From Henricia sp. BOLD:AAB3569 (lineage: Eukaryota > Echinodermata > Asteroidea > Spinulosida > Echinasteridae): a stretch of 64,000 bases of DNA. Below the pieces are notes generated by a model, which was not told the origin of the DNA, searched no databases, and saw only the letters and a list, made by a program, of their open reading frames with translations. The position numbers were made by a program, and so were the translations under genes. Location: the NCBI GenBank assembly GCA_037783545.1, contig JBBELK010001088.1, positions 62,001 through 126,000 on the forward strand. Reading direction: 5' to 3'. This document shows positions 48,750 to 58,775 of this stretch, in pieces. Numbering within the stretch: the first letter of the stretch is position 1; each line of letters starts with the position of its first letter.

Positions 48750-49924
48750 AAAATAAAGTTTCAAAACACATTTTGTTATCTCTCTCTTCCATTTGGCAAA
48801 ATCTTGGAGCAAGTTCGATTGACGACTATAGTTAACCACAGTTCGACTATTTCCAACCGAACGCAGTCTAGTCAACGATGGTTAGTGGTGTCTGGTTGAC
48901 CATTTGGAACCAGCCCACAGGGCACGGTTGTACTGATCACTGGTACCCATCAGGTATTGAGATGATGCAGCATTTTGCACGGAACCAGTTGACTAACAAA
49001 AGGCGTACGCACTTGCACGTTAATGCGCATGTGTGTTGCCTAGATGACGTTCGACATGTGGTTGACTCTAGTTGCATATGGAACTTGCTCGAGGAATTGT
49101 TAACAAGTACTAGGACATTAATTTCATATACGCTGCAAAATACACACACGTCATATGTTTTACTTGAGTAATGTTGGGTTTGTTTGTAAATGAGAAAACG
49201 GACCATGAATATTCATGTAGCCACAAAAATGATTAGTTATTTAGTGTCCTTAATTCTTTTACGCATGCGCGTGCTTGGCAACGAACATTGTTGCGTCACT
49301 AGTGTTTTAGCAAATTTTTAACGGTCTCCATGAAATAGCCGAAGCCTCCGTAACCACAAAATTGGCTGCTAAACAGCGCCATGAAATTGTCCCCAGATGG
49401 CGTTGGACAAGCTGGGCTTAAACACTGGGCATTTACTGTCCCTAATCTAACTGGAAAATGTATTCAACACACCAAATTTTTGAAACGTATTTTACAAGCC
49501 AAAAGCCTAAACTATTGTGTACAAAATTAGATTATTTCATTCAACGTACAAAATCAGTTCCGAGCAATAAACCATTAGGCATTTAGAGACTTTGCACCGA
49601 CTGCCATATTAGGGTCTGGGAGCAAGTTTTCATATTTAAATGATGTGACAATGAATCCACAAAGTGCCTACTCGTGCATGATGCACGTTGACAATGCGAC
49701 TGCCCCCGTCATGGCCGCTGTGCGAAAAGTCTCTACTTAGCTGTTGTACAAGTTGCCTATTGTTCACTAACAGAACTTCACTAATCAGAAAAATTATACA
49801 CCAAAATAGCCCTTGATTATGCATTTCTGAGTATTGTCACATATCATGGATAGTATTTTTTAATTTTCTATTTAATGTGTTTTAATGAACTTCAATTCGC
49901 AGCCCGTAGGCTGAATTGCATGAA
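48750..49924. other. Intergenic stretch between the array and the SORL1 3' end
   Basis: No gene recognised. About 49600-49720 is related to the small foldback repeat at 31507-31630. Overlapping open frames near 48878-49206 have no family match that I can see. Confidence 0.5.
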
Positions 49925-50227
49925 GCTTACAAGTGTCTTCCACCTAAACATCGAGATACATGGGTGGGTGGCGCCATTGGCAGCCGACAGCCAGAAACAC
50001 CGGGGAATCCCCTAACTCTTCACGAAAAAAATGCTCTGGGATCTTTTAAGTGCATAACACAACACACTGGACCAACGGCTTTACATCCCTTCTGAAGGAT
50101 GGAGCAAGTGTGTTTAAGTGCATTGCTCAAGGGCACAGGTACCCCAGCCGGGTATTGAACCCGCAACCCCACATTTTTTACGCGAGTGGTGCGAGTCAGT
50201 GACCTAAACCACTCGGCCACGGTACCC
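49925..50227 (-). mobile_element. tRNA-derived SINE
   Basis: On the minus strand it starts GGGGTACCGTGGCCGAGTGG, a Leu/Ser-like tRNA head with A-box and a B-box GGTTCAATACC, followed by GGGATGTAAAGCCGTTGGTC and AAAAGATCCCAGAGCA. That central block resembles conserved central domains of long-lived metazoan SINEs, though I cannot assign the superfamily. A fragment with TTCCCCGGTGTCTCTGGCTG also occurs in U1 (about 31712) and U2. Confidence 0.75.
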
Positions 50228-50330
50228 CACAATTTATCTTGAATTGTACGATTGTGTGACCAACTAAACTAGCTTCGTGATTCGTAAAATATGTTTATGC
50301 TTGCGTCGGCACAAAAAGTCAAATTCGCCA

Positions 50331-50443
50331 AATTCGCGCCAATTTCGTGCCACGAAATACGCAGCTCCATGCCTTTGCTATAGAGCTGCATATTTCGTAG
50401 CACGATTTTTGCGCGCGCATTGCTGACGAGCCTGTGCCTTTAA
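50331..50443. mobile_element. TTAA hairpin MITE family E, copy 3
   Basis: The right end GCATTGCTGACGAGCCTGTG followed by CCTTTAA matches 11206-11337. The left terminus is degenerate. The inner arms GTGCCACGAAATACGCAGCTC and complement are retained. Confidence 0.75.
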
Positions 50444-50818
50444 ACTGTCTTTGTATGAGCTGAAATCCACAGATTAAGATTTGGCCGTGGGCATTTCACA
50501 AACTCGCTCATCAAAATCTCCAAAAAAATATTTCTGAAAAAAATAAATCTTCACTTTCAGCTTAGCAAATTAGTTATCGCATTAAACCTTTCCTTGACAC
50601 TACCACAAAAAAAAGCGTAAGTTACTCTTGAAAACAGACAGAATTTGTCAATGAACTCAAACAGCCAACACACACATTCTGTCTATCAAGCATCGAGTAA
50701 ACATCTAACCGTAAACACCTACAGTACCCAAAAAACCACTAAAACATTGCCTTTTAAAAGAATATTTCGTCTTCTCAAACAGATTTAAAAAACTAACATT
50801 TGTTTTCATAGATGTCAT

Positions 50819-50824
50819 TTTATT
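50819..50824 (-). terminator. Candidate SORL1 polyadenylation hexamer
   Basis: TTTATT on the plus strand reads AATAAA on the minus strand, about 173 nt after the SORL1 stop. The spacing is plausible for a short 3' UTR, but nothing else confirms use. Confidence 0.3.
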
Positions 50825-50996
50825 TGACCAAACTTTTGAAAAGTTCATTGTTAAACATCCCTCGGTTCAATCTGTTTTTAAGAAAATTTACAATCTTGCC
50901 AGAAAAATCAGTTAACAAAAAGAAGAAAAAAATTGGTGGTGATTTTGCTGTAGTGATATAATTGGCTTTATGGGAAAAAAAGCAAAGATTTGTCAC

Positions 50997-51061
50997 CTAG
51001 GCAACCACGAGAGGCTCATCATCCGAGAATCCACGAATCATTGGCTGGTCCTCTTCATCTC
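50997..51061 (-). CDS. SORL1: SORL1, terminal exon (acidic tail and GGA-type motif)
   Basis: SORL1/SorLA is a type I receptor that sorts cargo such as APP between Golgi, endosomes and the plasma membrane through retromer and GGA adaptors. This 65-nt last exon follows acceptor TTTTGCAG and completes a Gly codon, then reads DEEDQPMIRGFSDDEPLVVA and stop TAG at 50997-50999. From memory, the vertebrate tail ends with PMITGFSDDVPMVIA after an acidic stretch, so the match is specific: an acidic cluster and the DDxPxV-A type GGA-binding end. The exon is short enough to be missed by open-frame scans. The preceding exon reads on into its intron to a stop at 51957, but donor CTTG|GTAATT and matching phase 1 join it here. 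Confidence 0.93.
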
Positions 51062-51964
51062 CTGCAAAATGATTGGGGGAAAGGCTCATTAATATTCAAA
51101 TATGCTAATGAATGCAAATTATATTTAACATTCTGCTATTGTGGGCACCACCCTTGCCTTATCACTTATAGATTTTAGCATTTTGTGGATTGTACAGCGA
51201 ACAGCGCCAGGGTACTCCTGGCGCTGTTGCCATTATTACCGCTGCCATCAGGGAATCACTAGAACTGTTTCGCTTCAACTAGGTGGCTGCCTGGCCAAGG
51301 CACACAACCCTATCAGCAGTTAGATTGTGGCATTCCCCCTACAGGGTACTCCTGGCGCTGTTGCCATTATTACCGCTGCCATCAGGGAATCACCAGAACC
51401 GTTTCACTTTAACTAGGTGGCTGCCTGGCCAAGGCACACAACCCTATCAGCAGTTAGATTGTGGCATTCCCCCTACAGGGTACTCCTGGCGCTGTTGCCA
51501 TTATTACCGCTGCCATCAGGGAATCACCAGAACCATTTCGCTTCAACTAGATGGCTGCCTGGCCAAGGCACACAACCCTATCAGCAGTTAGATTGTGGCA
51601 TTCCCCCTACAGGGTACTCCTGGCGCTGTTACCATTATTACCGCTGCCACCAGGGAATCACCAGAACCATTTCGCTTCAACTAGGTGGCTGCCTGGCCAA
51701 GGCACACAACCCTATCAGCAGTTAGATTGTGGCATTCCCCCTACAGGGTACTCCTGGCGCTGTTACCATTATTACCGCTGCCATCAGGAAATCACCAGAA
51801 CCATTTCACTTTAACTAGATTGTGTCATTCTAACAGCTCCCCAAATATTGCTCAGGTTGACCAGAGAATTGAGATTAGGTGTCTTACTTAGGGATACAAA
51901 TGTTAGCACTAGTGGGGTTATGAGTGTTCTTGAATGCACAACTGCAAAGTGTAAGATTAATTAC
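51062..51964 (-). other. Last SORL1 intron, with tandem repeat
   Basis: 0.9-kb intron, donor GTAATT, acceptor TTTTGCAG. Most of it is the 134-bp tandem repeat described separately. If this intron were retained, the protein would end two residues later at the stop at 51957. Confidence 0.85.
51190..51825. repeat. 134-bp tandem repeat in the last SORL1 intron
   Basis: About 4.7 near-identical copies beginning at GGGTACTCCTGGCGCTG. The same sequence occurs once, in opposite orientation, in the SINE-like segment at about 47440-47535, so the array appears to be an amplified piece of a dispersed element. 134 is not a multiple of 3, so each 102-codon open frame on the plus strand runs through three frames; these are not genes. 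Confidence 0.92.
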
Positions 51965-52186
51965 CAAGGTCGTCGTCATTGCTTGAGAACGTCGCAGTTC
52001 CAGATCTGGGATCGTAGTGGCTGTTAGCAAACGACATGAAGCTACGTTGCAGGCGTCGATGGCGAACGATGAAATACGTCAACGCAATAACAAGCAGGAT
52101 GACCAGCGCGACCGCGGCCGCAACGGCGCCAATCCACGTAGTCTGGGAGACCTGGGGCTTGGCCGTGGGTTTGGTCCGTTTGCTAG
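51965..52186 (-). CDS. SORL1: SORL1 exon: membrane-proximal linker, transmembrane helix, FANSHY tail
   Basis: 222 nt, phase 1 at both ends. A short Lys/Pro/Thr-rich linker (KRTKPTAKPQVSQ) leads to a hydrophobic helix of about 23 residues starting IGAVAAAVALVILLVIALT, a basic stop-transfer RHRR, then LQRSFMSFANSHYDPRSG and FSSNDDDL. From memory, vertebrate SORL1 has RRLQSSFTAFANSHY and FSSGDDLG here. FANSHY is the established VPS26/retromer-binding motif, needed for endosome-to-Golgi recycling. This exon is what identifies the gene. Confidence 0.95.
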
Positions 52187-54054
52187 CTGCGGTTGGAAGA
52201 AAACAAAATCCCAATTTATAATGTAACCCAAATGTGGATATGAAGCTCAATGAAAATTTGCCTCAATCATTTTGAATGTAGTTTGCCTGATTTTCTTTTT
52301 TTTGGCACAATATGAACAGAGCGACATTCTTTGAACCCAAATTAGAATGTGGCCCAATTGAGAATTTGATGGCTAACGAATATTTGCCTCACTTAAAAGT
52401 TTGTTTGATTTTCCATTTTGCACAATATGAACAGAGCGACATTCTTTGAACCCAAACTAGAATGTGGCCCAAATGAGAATTTGATGGCTAATGAAAATTT
52501 GCCTCACTTAAAAGTTTGTTTAATTTTCCTTTTTGCACAATATGAACAGAGCGACATTCTTTGAACCCAAATTAGAATGTGGCCCAAATGAGAATTTGAT
52601 GGCTAATAAAAATTTGCCTTACTTAAAAGTTTGTTTGATTTTCCTTTTTTTTGCACAATATGAACAGAGCGACATTCTTTGAACCCAAATTAGAATGTGG
52701 CCCAAATGAGAATTTTATGCCTAATAAAAATTTGCCTCACTTAAAAGTTTGTTTGATTTTCCTTTTTTTTGCACAATATGAACAGAGCGACATTCTTTGA
52801 ACCCAAATTAGAATGTGGCCCAAATGAGAATTTGATGCCTAATAAAAATTTGCCTCACTTAAAAGTTTGTTTGATTTTCCTTTTTTTTGCACAATATGAA
52901 CAGAGCGACATTCTTTGAACCCAAATTAGAATGTGGCCCAAATGAGAATTTGATGGCTAATGAAAATTTGCCTCACTTATGTTTGTTTGATTTTCCTTTT
53001 TGCACAATATGAACAGAGTGACATTCTTTGAACCCAAATTAGAATGTGGCCCAAATGAGAATTTGATGGCTAATGAAAATTTGCCTCACTTAAAAGTTTG
53101 TTTGATTTTCCTTTTTTCACAATATGAACAGAGTGACATTCTTTGAACCCAAATTAGAATGTGGCCCAAATGAGAATTTGATGCCTAATGAAAATTTGCC
53201 TCACTTAAAAGTTTGTTTGATTGTCCTTTTTGCACAATATGAACAGAGTGACATTCTTTGAACCCAAATTAGAATGTGGCCCAAATGTGGATTCGGTACC
53301 CAATGAAAATTTGCCCCACTCATTTTGAATGTAGGGCCTTTTTCCAAATCTTGGCTTCGTCTCCGTCTTTGTCTCGATTCGGCCATCTTGAAGCCGCATA
53401 CCAAACTTCTATTCGGCTTCAGGCTTCATTTTGAGGCTTTGTTTTGGCCCAAATGAGGCTCCAAAACGAAGTCAACTAAAGAGGTGACTTCGGCCGGCTT
53501 CGTGACGTCATGAACTGGAAAATCACGTGACAGCAACAAAAACTTTGTGAACTTTTGCAGGTTTGCTAAACTTTGCCGCCGACAAAACTCGTCTGCTAGC
53601 GCTTTTAAAAAGCCGGTGAAAAAGAGTGGTAGGCCTACTAGGCCCGACTAGTGTTCCAAATGGTTTTTGGTTTGGCTTCGCTAAAGTGAAGCCGGAGGTG
53701 GTTGGAGCCGGAGCCGCATGAAGCCGGAGCCTGGAGCCTGGAGCCTGAAGACAGAGTCGAGATTTTGAAAAGGGCCTACTCGGCCTGAAAATTTTCCCAT
53801 TCAAAAATGTGATTTGCAATTCAGAAGATTTGCCCATTTGAGAATGGGCTTTGCTCATTTAAGAACAGTATTACCGTGTCCAAAATATATTGATTGTGGT
53901 TTAAAATTAAAAGTCAATGGAAGACGCTAGAAGGACGAATTGATAATTTTACATAGAGTTAGACTCAGAATAATTCAGATACAGCCAATTTATCATTTAA
54001 GAAACATATTTTTCTCGCCCATTTGAGAATGGGACAACTATAGCAGTTACGTAC
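52187..54054 (-). other. SORL1 intron between FN3 and transmembrane exons
   Basis: 1.87-kb intron, donor GTACGT, acceptor AACCGCAG. It holds the ~116-bp minisatellite. The region 53330-53870 is rich in GAAGCCGGAG-type imperfect repeats and shows nothing coding. Confidence 0.85.
52215..53330. repeat. Minisatellite of about 116 bp in a SORL1 intron
   Basis: Nine copies of a 109-119 bp unit containing GAACAGAGCGACATTCTTTG and TGAGAATTTGATGGCTAATG. Length variation lies mainly in a T-tract (four to eight T) and in a missing AAAA near 52980. It starts about 30 bp into the intron next to the transmembrane exon. Confidence 0.92.
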
Positions 54055-54295
54055 CAAGAGCAGTATCCAAACAGAATGTGTTTGACATATATCCATAGAT
54101 GTTGTGATAAGGCGCCGTGCTGACTGCGAAGACATATGTTCGGTTTGCAGGCAGCGGGTTTACGCGGTAAGAGTGTTTGGTGGTGTTCGCCTTCGCCACG
54201 AATTCGGTCATGTTCAGTGTACCGCGCTCCATGTCACAGAGTTTTTTGCTCTTAATTCCTTTGCCTGACACGTTAGCCATGAACACAGTGTAGCC
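54055..54295 (-). CDS. SORL1: SORL1 exon: second half of the last FN3 domain
   Basis: 241 nt, phase 0 to phase 1. Starts GYTVFMANVSGKGIK and continues to YRVNPLPANRTYVFAVSTAP, then a short segment to TALG. The L-P/N-TYVF-V-T pattern is the F/G-strand signature of fibronectin type III. Four N-glycosylation sequons are present (NVS, NMT, NTT, NRT). Donor CTTG|GTACGT. Confidence 0.9.
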
Positions 54296-54442
54296 CTGAA
54301 AACGTCAAAAACAGACAAAATAAGAGAAAAATATGACACGAAAATGAGTCGCTTCTCACAAAGCCTGGGTCGAAATTTTGTAATCATGACTAGAAATCAG
54401 TAGTGACCCCAAGCTCATTAAAACATGAACACACAATGGAAG

Positions 54443-54854
54443 TGGGTCTGTCCACAGTAATGGGGTACATTTCTGTAACATTCAAGATCTTAGGTCCCAG
54501 TTCACTTCAAATGTCTCAATTTTATCTTTAAATTATCAAGCTAAACTGAGGAAATAACTTTTTCACCAAGGAGTTAGAAAAACCTCGTGCACAAATTTTT
54601 CTATTACGCATGTAACAAAGACGGAAAAAAATGTCACAAAATTGTCTGTCCACGTTACATGCGTAATAGGAACATTTGTACACTTGCTTTTCAAAAATGT
54701 ATGTTGTGGCAGCAATTTCTTACCTTTTTGGGCAAAAGTTATCTCCTGAGAACAAAACAAGGACATTTCTTAAATTCTGAGATAAACTAAAGACATCTGA
54801 AAGGAATTATTGACTTATTTTTTCAAATGTACCCCATTACTGTGGACAGACCCA
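54443..54854 (+). mobile_element. MITE family D, copy 3
   Basis: Bounded by TGGGTCTGTCCACAGTAATG and its complement; related to 9531-9973 and 16893-17327. Confidence 0.85.
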
Positions 54855-55260
54855 AATACATGGCAGTCTCTGGTAATCGCTTTGAATTTTTAAGTACTGC
54901 ACACAATTTCCATTGTGTTTTCATATTTGTAAACCAGTTAATGCCAGGATTATTTCAAACATTGCTGTCCGTAGGCGCTGGTTTATTTTTAGTTGAAGCA
55001 TGGAGGAAGGAAAACAACTGAACTCATTAACCATGTACGGTTAAGTAAACATTTGGAAGGCGTGCATGCATAGCGCGTTTTTTGTTCGAACATAACGTGC
55101 GATGGGCGCGGGCCACTGGACAGCGCCCGTTCAGGAATACGGCCTATTAAGCATCCCTTTCTTGAATGAAGCTATCTTATTTGTCAACAGGGAAAGAATT
55201 GGGAAGTTGATCATGGCTTCAGACCTTGTGTGCAAAACATATGAGACAGGCTGACAAATG

Positions 55261-55744
55261 TTTCCTCACAAAAAAAGTTTGGAAAGTCAAGTTTGACTGA
55301 CGATTTCTCTCTTGTTACTACATCATTTCCCTTGAATTTGGTATCATTGGAAAGCCCTGTTATTCCTCTTTACAGTGATGTGTCATTTGTTATGATTAAT
55401 CAATTGGGGGATGTGCAGTATAGCGGAATACAGGGGTGGGTGGAAAGTGAAATGTCACAAAATTCACTGCTATTGTCATGCAGTGCATTCCCCTTTTGCT
55501 TGGAGGATGGGAATGTGTCAATGTACTTTTTGACAATAGCAATGCATTTTGTGACATTTCACTTTACACCCGCCCCTGTATTCAGCTGTGCTGCACATCC
55601 CCCAATTGCTTAATCATAACAAATGACACATCGTAAAGAGGAATAACAGAGCTTTCCAATGATATAAAATTCAAGGAAAATTATTTCGCAACAAGAGAGA
55701 AATCGTCAGTCAAACTTGACTTTCCGAACTTTTTTTGAGGAGTT
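55261..55744 (+). mobile_element. Family F foldback MITE, copy 1
   Basis: About 484 bp with two long arms that each read AAAGTCAAGTTTGACTGACG...TTCCTCTTTACAGTGATG...AAATGTCACAAAAT inward. Related copies lie at 57934-58415 and 61173-61658, with a fragment at about 60990-61130. A 106-codon open frame (55293-55613) spans the arms; an equivalent frame is intact at 61307-61627 (minus) and broken at 57934-58415. Long arms make parallel frames likely by structure alone. Confidence 0.85.
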
Positions 55745-55957
55745 TATTTTTCTCACTCAAAATTTTCGGGTTTTTCCATTAAATATGCACGTACCGATGC
55801 TTAATGAGTCATTTAAAAAATAAAAAAAATTATGATCAACTTCGTAACTCTTACCGTCAAAAGGCACGCATACAGATCAGGAAATCTCTTTACCAAATCA
55901 TTGTCTAATCTTCGTCAAACGAAGCGATTTAATCGTTTCTAACGTTTCATAACTTAC

Positions 55958-56058
55958 CAGCGATTCATTGTACGGATGGGGAGACTTTTGCCAATACAGA
56001 GAAACGTAATTGTCTTTCTCGAGAATGGCCAGAAATTCTGGAGGGGCACTTGGGCGAT
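55958..56058 (-). CDS. SORL1: SORL1 exon: first half of the last FN3 domain
   Basis: 101 nt, phase 1 to phase 0. Completes an Asp codon and reads RPSAPPEFLAILEKDNYVSL then YWQKSPHPYNESL: the P-AP domain start and the conserved B/C-strand tryptophan of FN3. It is too short to show as an open frame. Acceptor TATTTTAG, donor CTG|GTAAGT. Confidence 0.88.
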
Positions 56059-56408
56059 CTAAAATACAACAATAAAATAAAAATAAAACAATTATTTCTC
56101 AACTGCAATAATAATAAGGCCAAGCAAAATAAATGGTGCGTTTACGGTAACGCCCTAAAAAAATCCAGGTAGGTAGGTAGGAAAATAATTTTATTTTGTA
56201 ATTTTTGTTTACATTTCAGTTCATGCATTTGCGTGTTGTTTTGCAAAGTTTGAAACTCACTATTAACCATGTTCATGTACAAGTGTAGAAAATGTTATGT
56301 TCGTTGGAAATTATTGCAAATAGTGCTCATTTTAAATTATTCAACTAAAAAAAACAACTTCACAGTGTGCTCGGGTGGGACTCGAACCCACGACTCTACA
56401 ATACTTAC
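56059..56408 (-). other. SORL1 intron between FN3 domains
   Basis: 350-bp phase 1 intron. At about 56366-56400 the minus strand has GTGGGTTCGAGTCCCAC, a perfect tRNA T-arm with B-box, followed by CCGAGCA. No 5' tRNA half precedes it, so it is a truncated tRNA relic. Confidence 0.75.
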
Positions 56409-56589
56409 CGGTCATGAAACTTAGCTTGGCTTTTATAGCATCCGAAGCGTTGGTGCTGACACTAATTTGGTACTTTATTCCGGGAATCAAGTCACCGATT
56501 GTGAGATTTAACGACGTTTTCACGCTTGCAGGTACGAATGCAACATGACTTGTGGTCGAACCGTCTTCACTGTAAGTTACTTTATAAGC
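56409..56589 (-). CDS. SORL1: SORL1 exon: second half of the penultimate FN3 domain
   Basis: 181 nt, phase 0 to phase 1. Reads AYKVTYSEDGSTTSHVAFVP then SLNLTIGDLIPGIKYQISVS and ends FMT plus the first base of an Asp codon. L-PG-KY-I-V is the FN3 E/F-strand signature. Acceptor CAACAG, donor ACCG|GTAAGT. Confidence 0.9.
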
Positions 56590-57637
56590 CTGTTGATGTA
56601 AAAACAGTAAATTTTATAAGAGTAATCTATACTCTCCAACAAAAGAAACTGTGCATGATAAAAATTGCTGTATTTTTTCAGCCATGGCAGATAACTCGCT
56701 GGAATAAACTGTTAATGAAAGTCCATGAAATCTTTCAAATGGTTAACCGAACTTGAAATGTACAAAATGTGTTCTTCGTGTTCTCAGAGGTTGCTGAAAA
56801 CTGACTTGCCAATATTGAAGTCACAAAGTCAGTATCGAGTGTGTCCCCCTAGGGAATTAATCACTGCTGTGCATCTTCGCCTCATGGAGACAATGACACG
56901 CGCATGAAAGAGAATATTGACTTTTGGGTAGTCCTTTTATACGGCTTGCTAACGAGACCTGAACTTTATGGAATTCTGTTACATAACAACATGTACGACC
57001 CCTATTGTGAAATCAACACCCAGGCATGCCTAAGTCCTGCACTATGCCATGAGCAGGTTTTGAGTGCATAACCTTTTTCTAACAATGTCAGAGAATATTG
57101 TCTGTGAATTTGGTGTTTATTTTCCACCTTCTTGAAAAAATACAGCAATTTTTACCATGCACAGTTTCTTTTGTTGGAGAGTATAGTTGAAAATTGTTGA
57201 CATGAGGTCCTTGGGACTTTTCAGATTACCTTGTTATAACAGGAACCTTGTATTATCAGGAATAAAAACAATGAAGAACAAAGGATTGGGACTTGAAATT
57301 GTCCTTGTTTAAACATTTGATTGGATGAAAATACTCTTTTAAACGACGGCCGTGCGCCCGGTGATATTGATGTTCGACGGCTTAAAAGTACGGCAAACAG
57401 TACCAGTTCGAATAAATAATAATGCATCGGGACAACCTGGGCATTGACAAGTACACCACTGCCAAAATTACTAAAGAATTATAAGGGATGGCTGAGATTG
57501 AATAGGATATGAAAAACCCGAGCGATGAAACTTGAAAAAGTTAGCCCAACGTTTTCAAGTTTTGCTGCGCATGCACATACCGTGACACAGCCTTTTAATC
57601 AATAAAGAATGGATCAAATATTTAAGTGAATTCTTAC
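56590..57637 (-). other. SORL1 intron within the penultimate FN3 domain
   Basis: 1.05-kb phase 0 intron. About 57214-57305 is the reverse complement of array sequence GTTCCTGATAATACAAGGTTC (as at about 31200-31270), showing that this repeat also exists outside the triplication. Confidence 0.8.
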
Positions 57638-57735
57638 CAGCTTTTGTGGACTGTCATACGGGGATTTCCAGCCAATGGTAATGTGTGTTATGCCGGCATG
57701 AAGCACTTTTAGGGACCTCACTGTCTTTTTTTCGT
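57638..57735 (-). CDS. SORL1: SORL1 exon: first half of the penultimate FN3 domain
   Basis: 98 nt, phase 1 to phase 0. Reads EKKTVRSLKVLHAGITHITI then GWKSPYDSPQKL, with the conserved FN3 tryptophan. Acceptor CTGTACAG, donor CTG|GTAAGA. Phases match the flanking exons. Confidence 0.88.
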
Positions 57736-57931
57736 CTGTACAGAAACAAAATTCAAACTGGATATGAGGAGGGGACTCATTGGGATTCTCTGACTTACTA
57801 GGCAGACGCTCTACCTGCTGAGCTATGAGACACATTGTTATACTCCCTCGGGTTTTCCCCAAAGAACCCAACTTTTGCCAGTGTTGTGTGTGCAAAATTT
57901 GTGCGACATAGTAAGACTTGACAAGTTTAAA

Positions 57932-58417
57932 TAAACTCCTCAAAAAAAGTTCGGAAAGTCAAGTTTGACCGACGATTTCTCTCTTGTTACTAAATCATTT
58001 CCCTTGAATTTGGTATCATTAGAAAGCCCTTTATTCCTCTTTACAGTGATGTGTCATTTGTTATGATTAATCAATTGGGGATGCGCAGTATAGCGGAATA
58101 CAGGGGTGAGTGGAAAGTGAAATGTCACAAAATTCACTGCTATTGTCATGCAGTGCATTCCCCTTTTGCTTGGAGGATGGGAATGTGTCAATGCACTTTT
58201 TGACAATAGCAATGCATTTTGTGACATTTCACTTTACACCCGCCCCCGTATTCAGCTGTGCTGCACATCCCCCAATTGCTTTTCATAACAAATGACACAT
58301 CATCGTAAAGAGGAATAACAGGGCTCTCTAATGATATAAATTCAAGGAAAATGATTTTCCAACAAGAGAGAAATCGTCAGTCAAACTTGACTTTCCGAAC
58401 TTTTTTTGATGAGTTTA
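57932..58417 (+). mobile_element. Family F foldback MITE, copy 2
   Basis: The element 57934-58415 is flanked by TA on both sides (57932-57933, 58416-58417). Ends AACTCCTCAAAAAAAGTTCGG and the near-complement. The TA duplication suggests a Tc1/mariner-type mover. Confidence 0.87.
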
Positions 58418-58426
58418 CATGAACAG

Positions 58427-58775
58427 GGTCCTATTTCATAAAGAAGCTCACTTAGAAACATTCCTGAATAAACGTTCTTAATTTATGTTTTTAAAAGAAA
58501 GAATTTTTTTTTTTTTATCGTTCCTAAATCCGCGTAAAAATGTTTTGAACTTTTATGAAATAGGACCCAGGTCTCGATGGTTAGTTGACAATTTGTACTA
58601 ACTGGCGAGACCTGTTACTTGATTTAAATGCATGACCAGGGTCCTATTTCATAAAGCCCACTTAGAAACATTCCTAAATAAACATTCTTAACTCATGTTT
58701 TTAAAGATAGGAAAAATTAGATTTTATTGTTCTTAATCCACTTAAGAATGTTTTTAACTTTTATGAAAAAGGACC
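58427..58775. repeat. Two short inverted-repeat MITEs each followed by a 69-bp monomer
   Basis: GGGTCCTATTTCATAAA and its complement bound about 58427-58568; a second, decayed copy occupies about 58638-58775. Each is followed directly by one CCAGGTCTCGATGG monomer, so MITE plus monomer was itself duplicated (about 207-bp period) before the pure array begins. Confidence 0.82.

Larger units (their letters stand above)
54296..55957 (-). other. SORL1 intron within the last FN3 domain
   Basis: 1.66-kb phase 0 intron, donor GTAAGT, acceptor GTTTTCAG. It contains family D MITE copy 3 and family F foldback copy 1. Confidence 0.85.

Noticed and set aside
48878-49206. 97-codon and 89-codon frames next to the SORL1 3' end as a small gene
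   Set aside because: They overlap on opposite strands, with no signal peptide, domain or splice evidence that I can see.
51283-51891. Four overlapping plus-strand open frames of 68-102 codons as a repeat protein family
   Set aside because: They are one 134-bp tandem repeat read in rotating frames, inside a SORL1 intron.
51957-52250. Open frame ending DDDLGN as the natural SORL1 C-terminus
   Set aside because: A donor (CTTG|GTAATT) precedes the stop and a phase-matched exon at 50997-51061 supplies the conserved SORL1 end.
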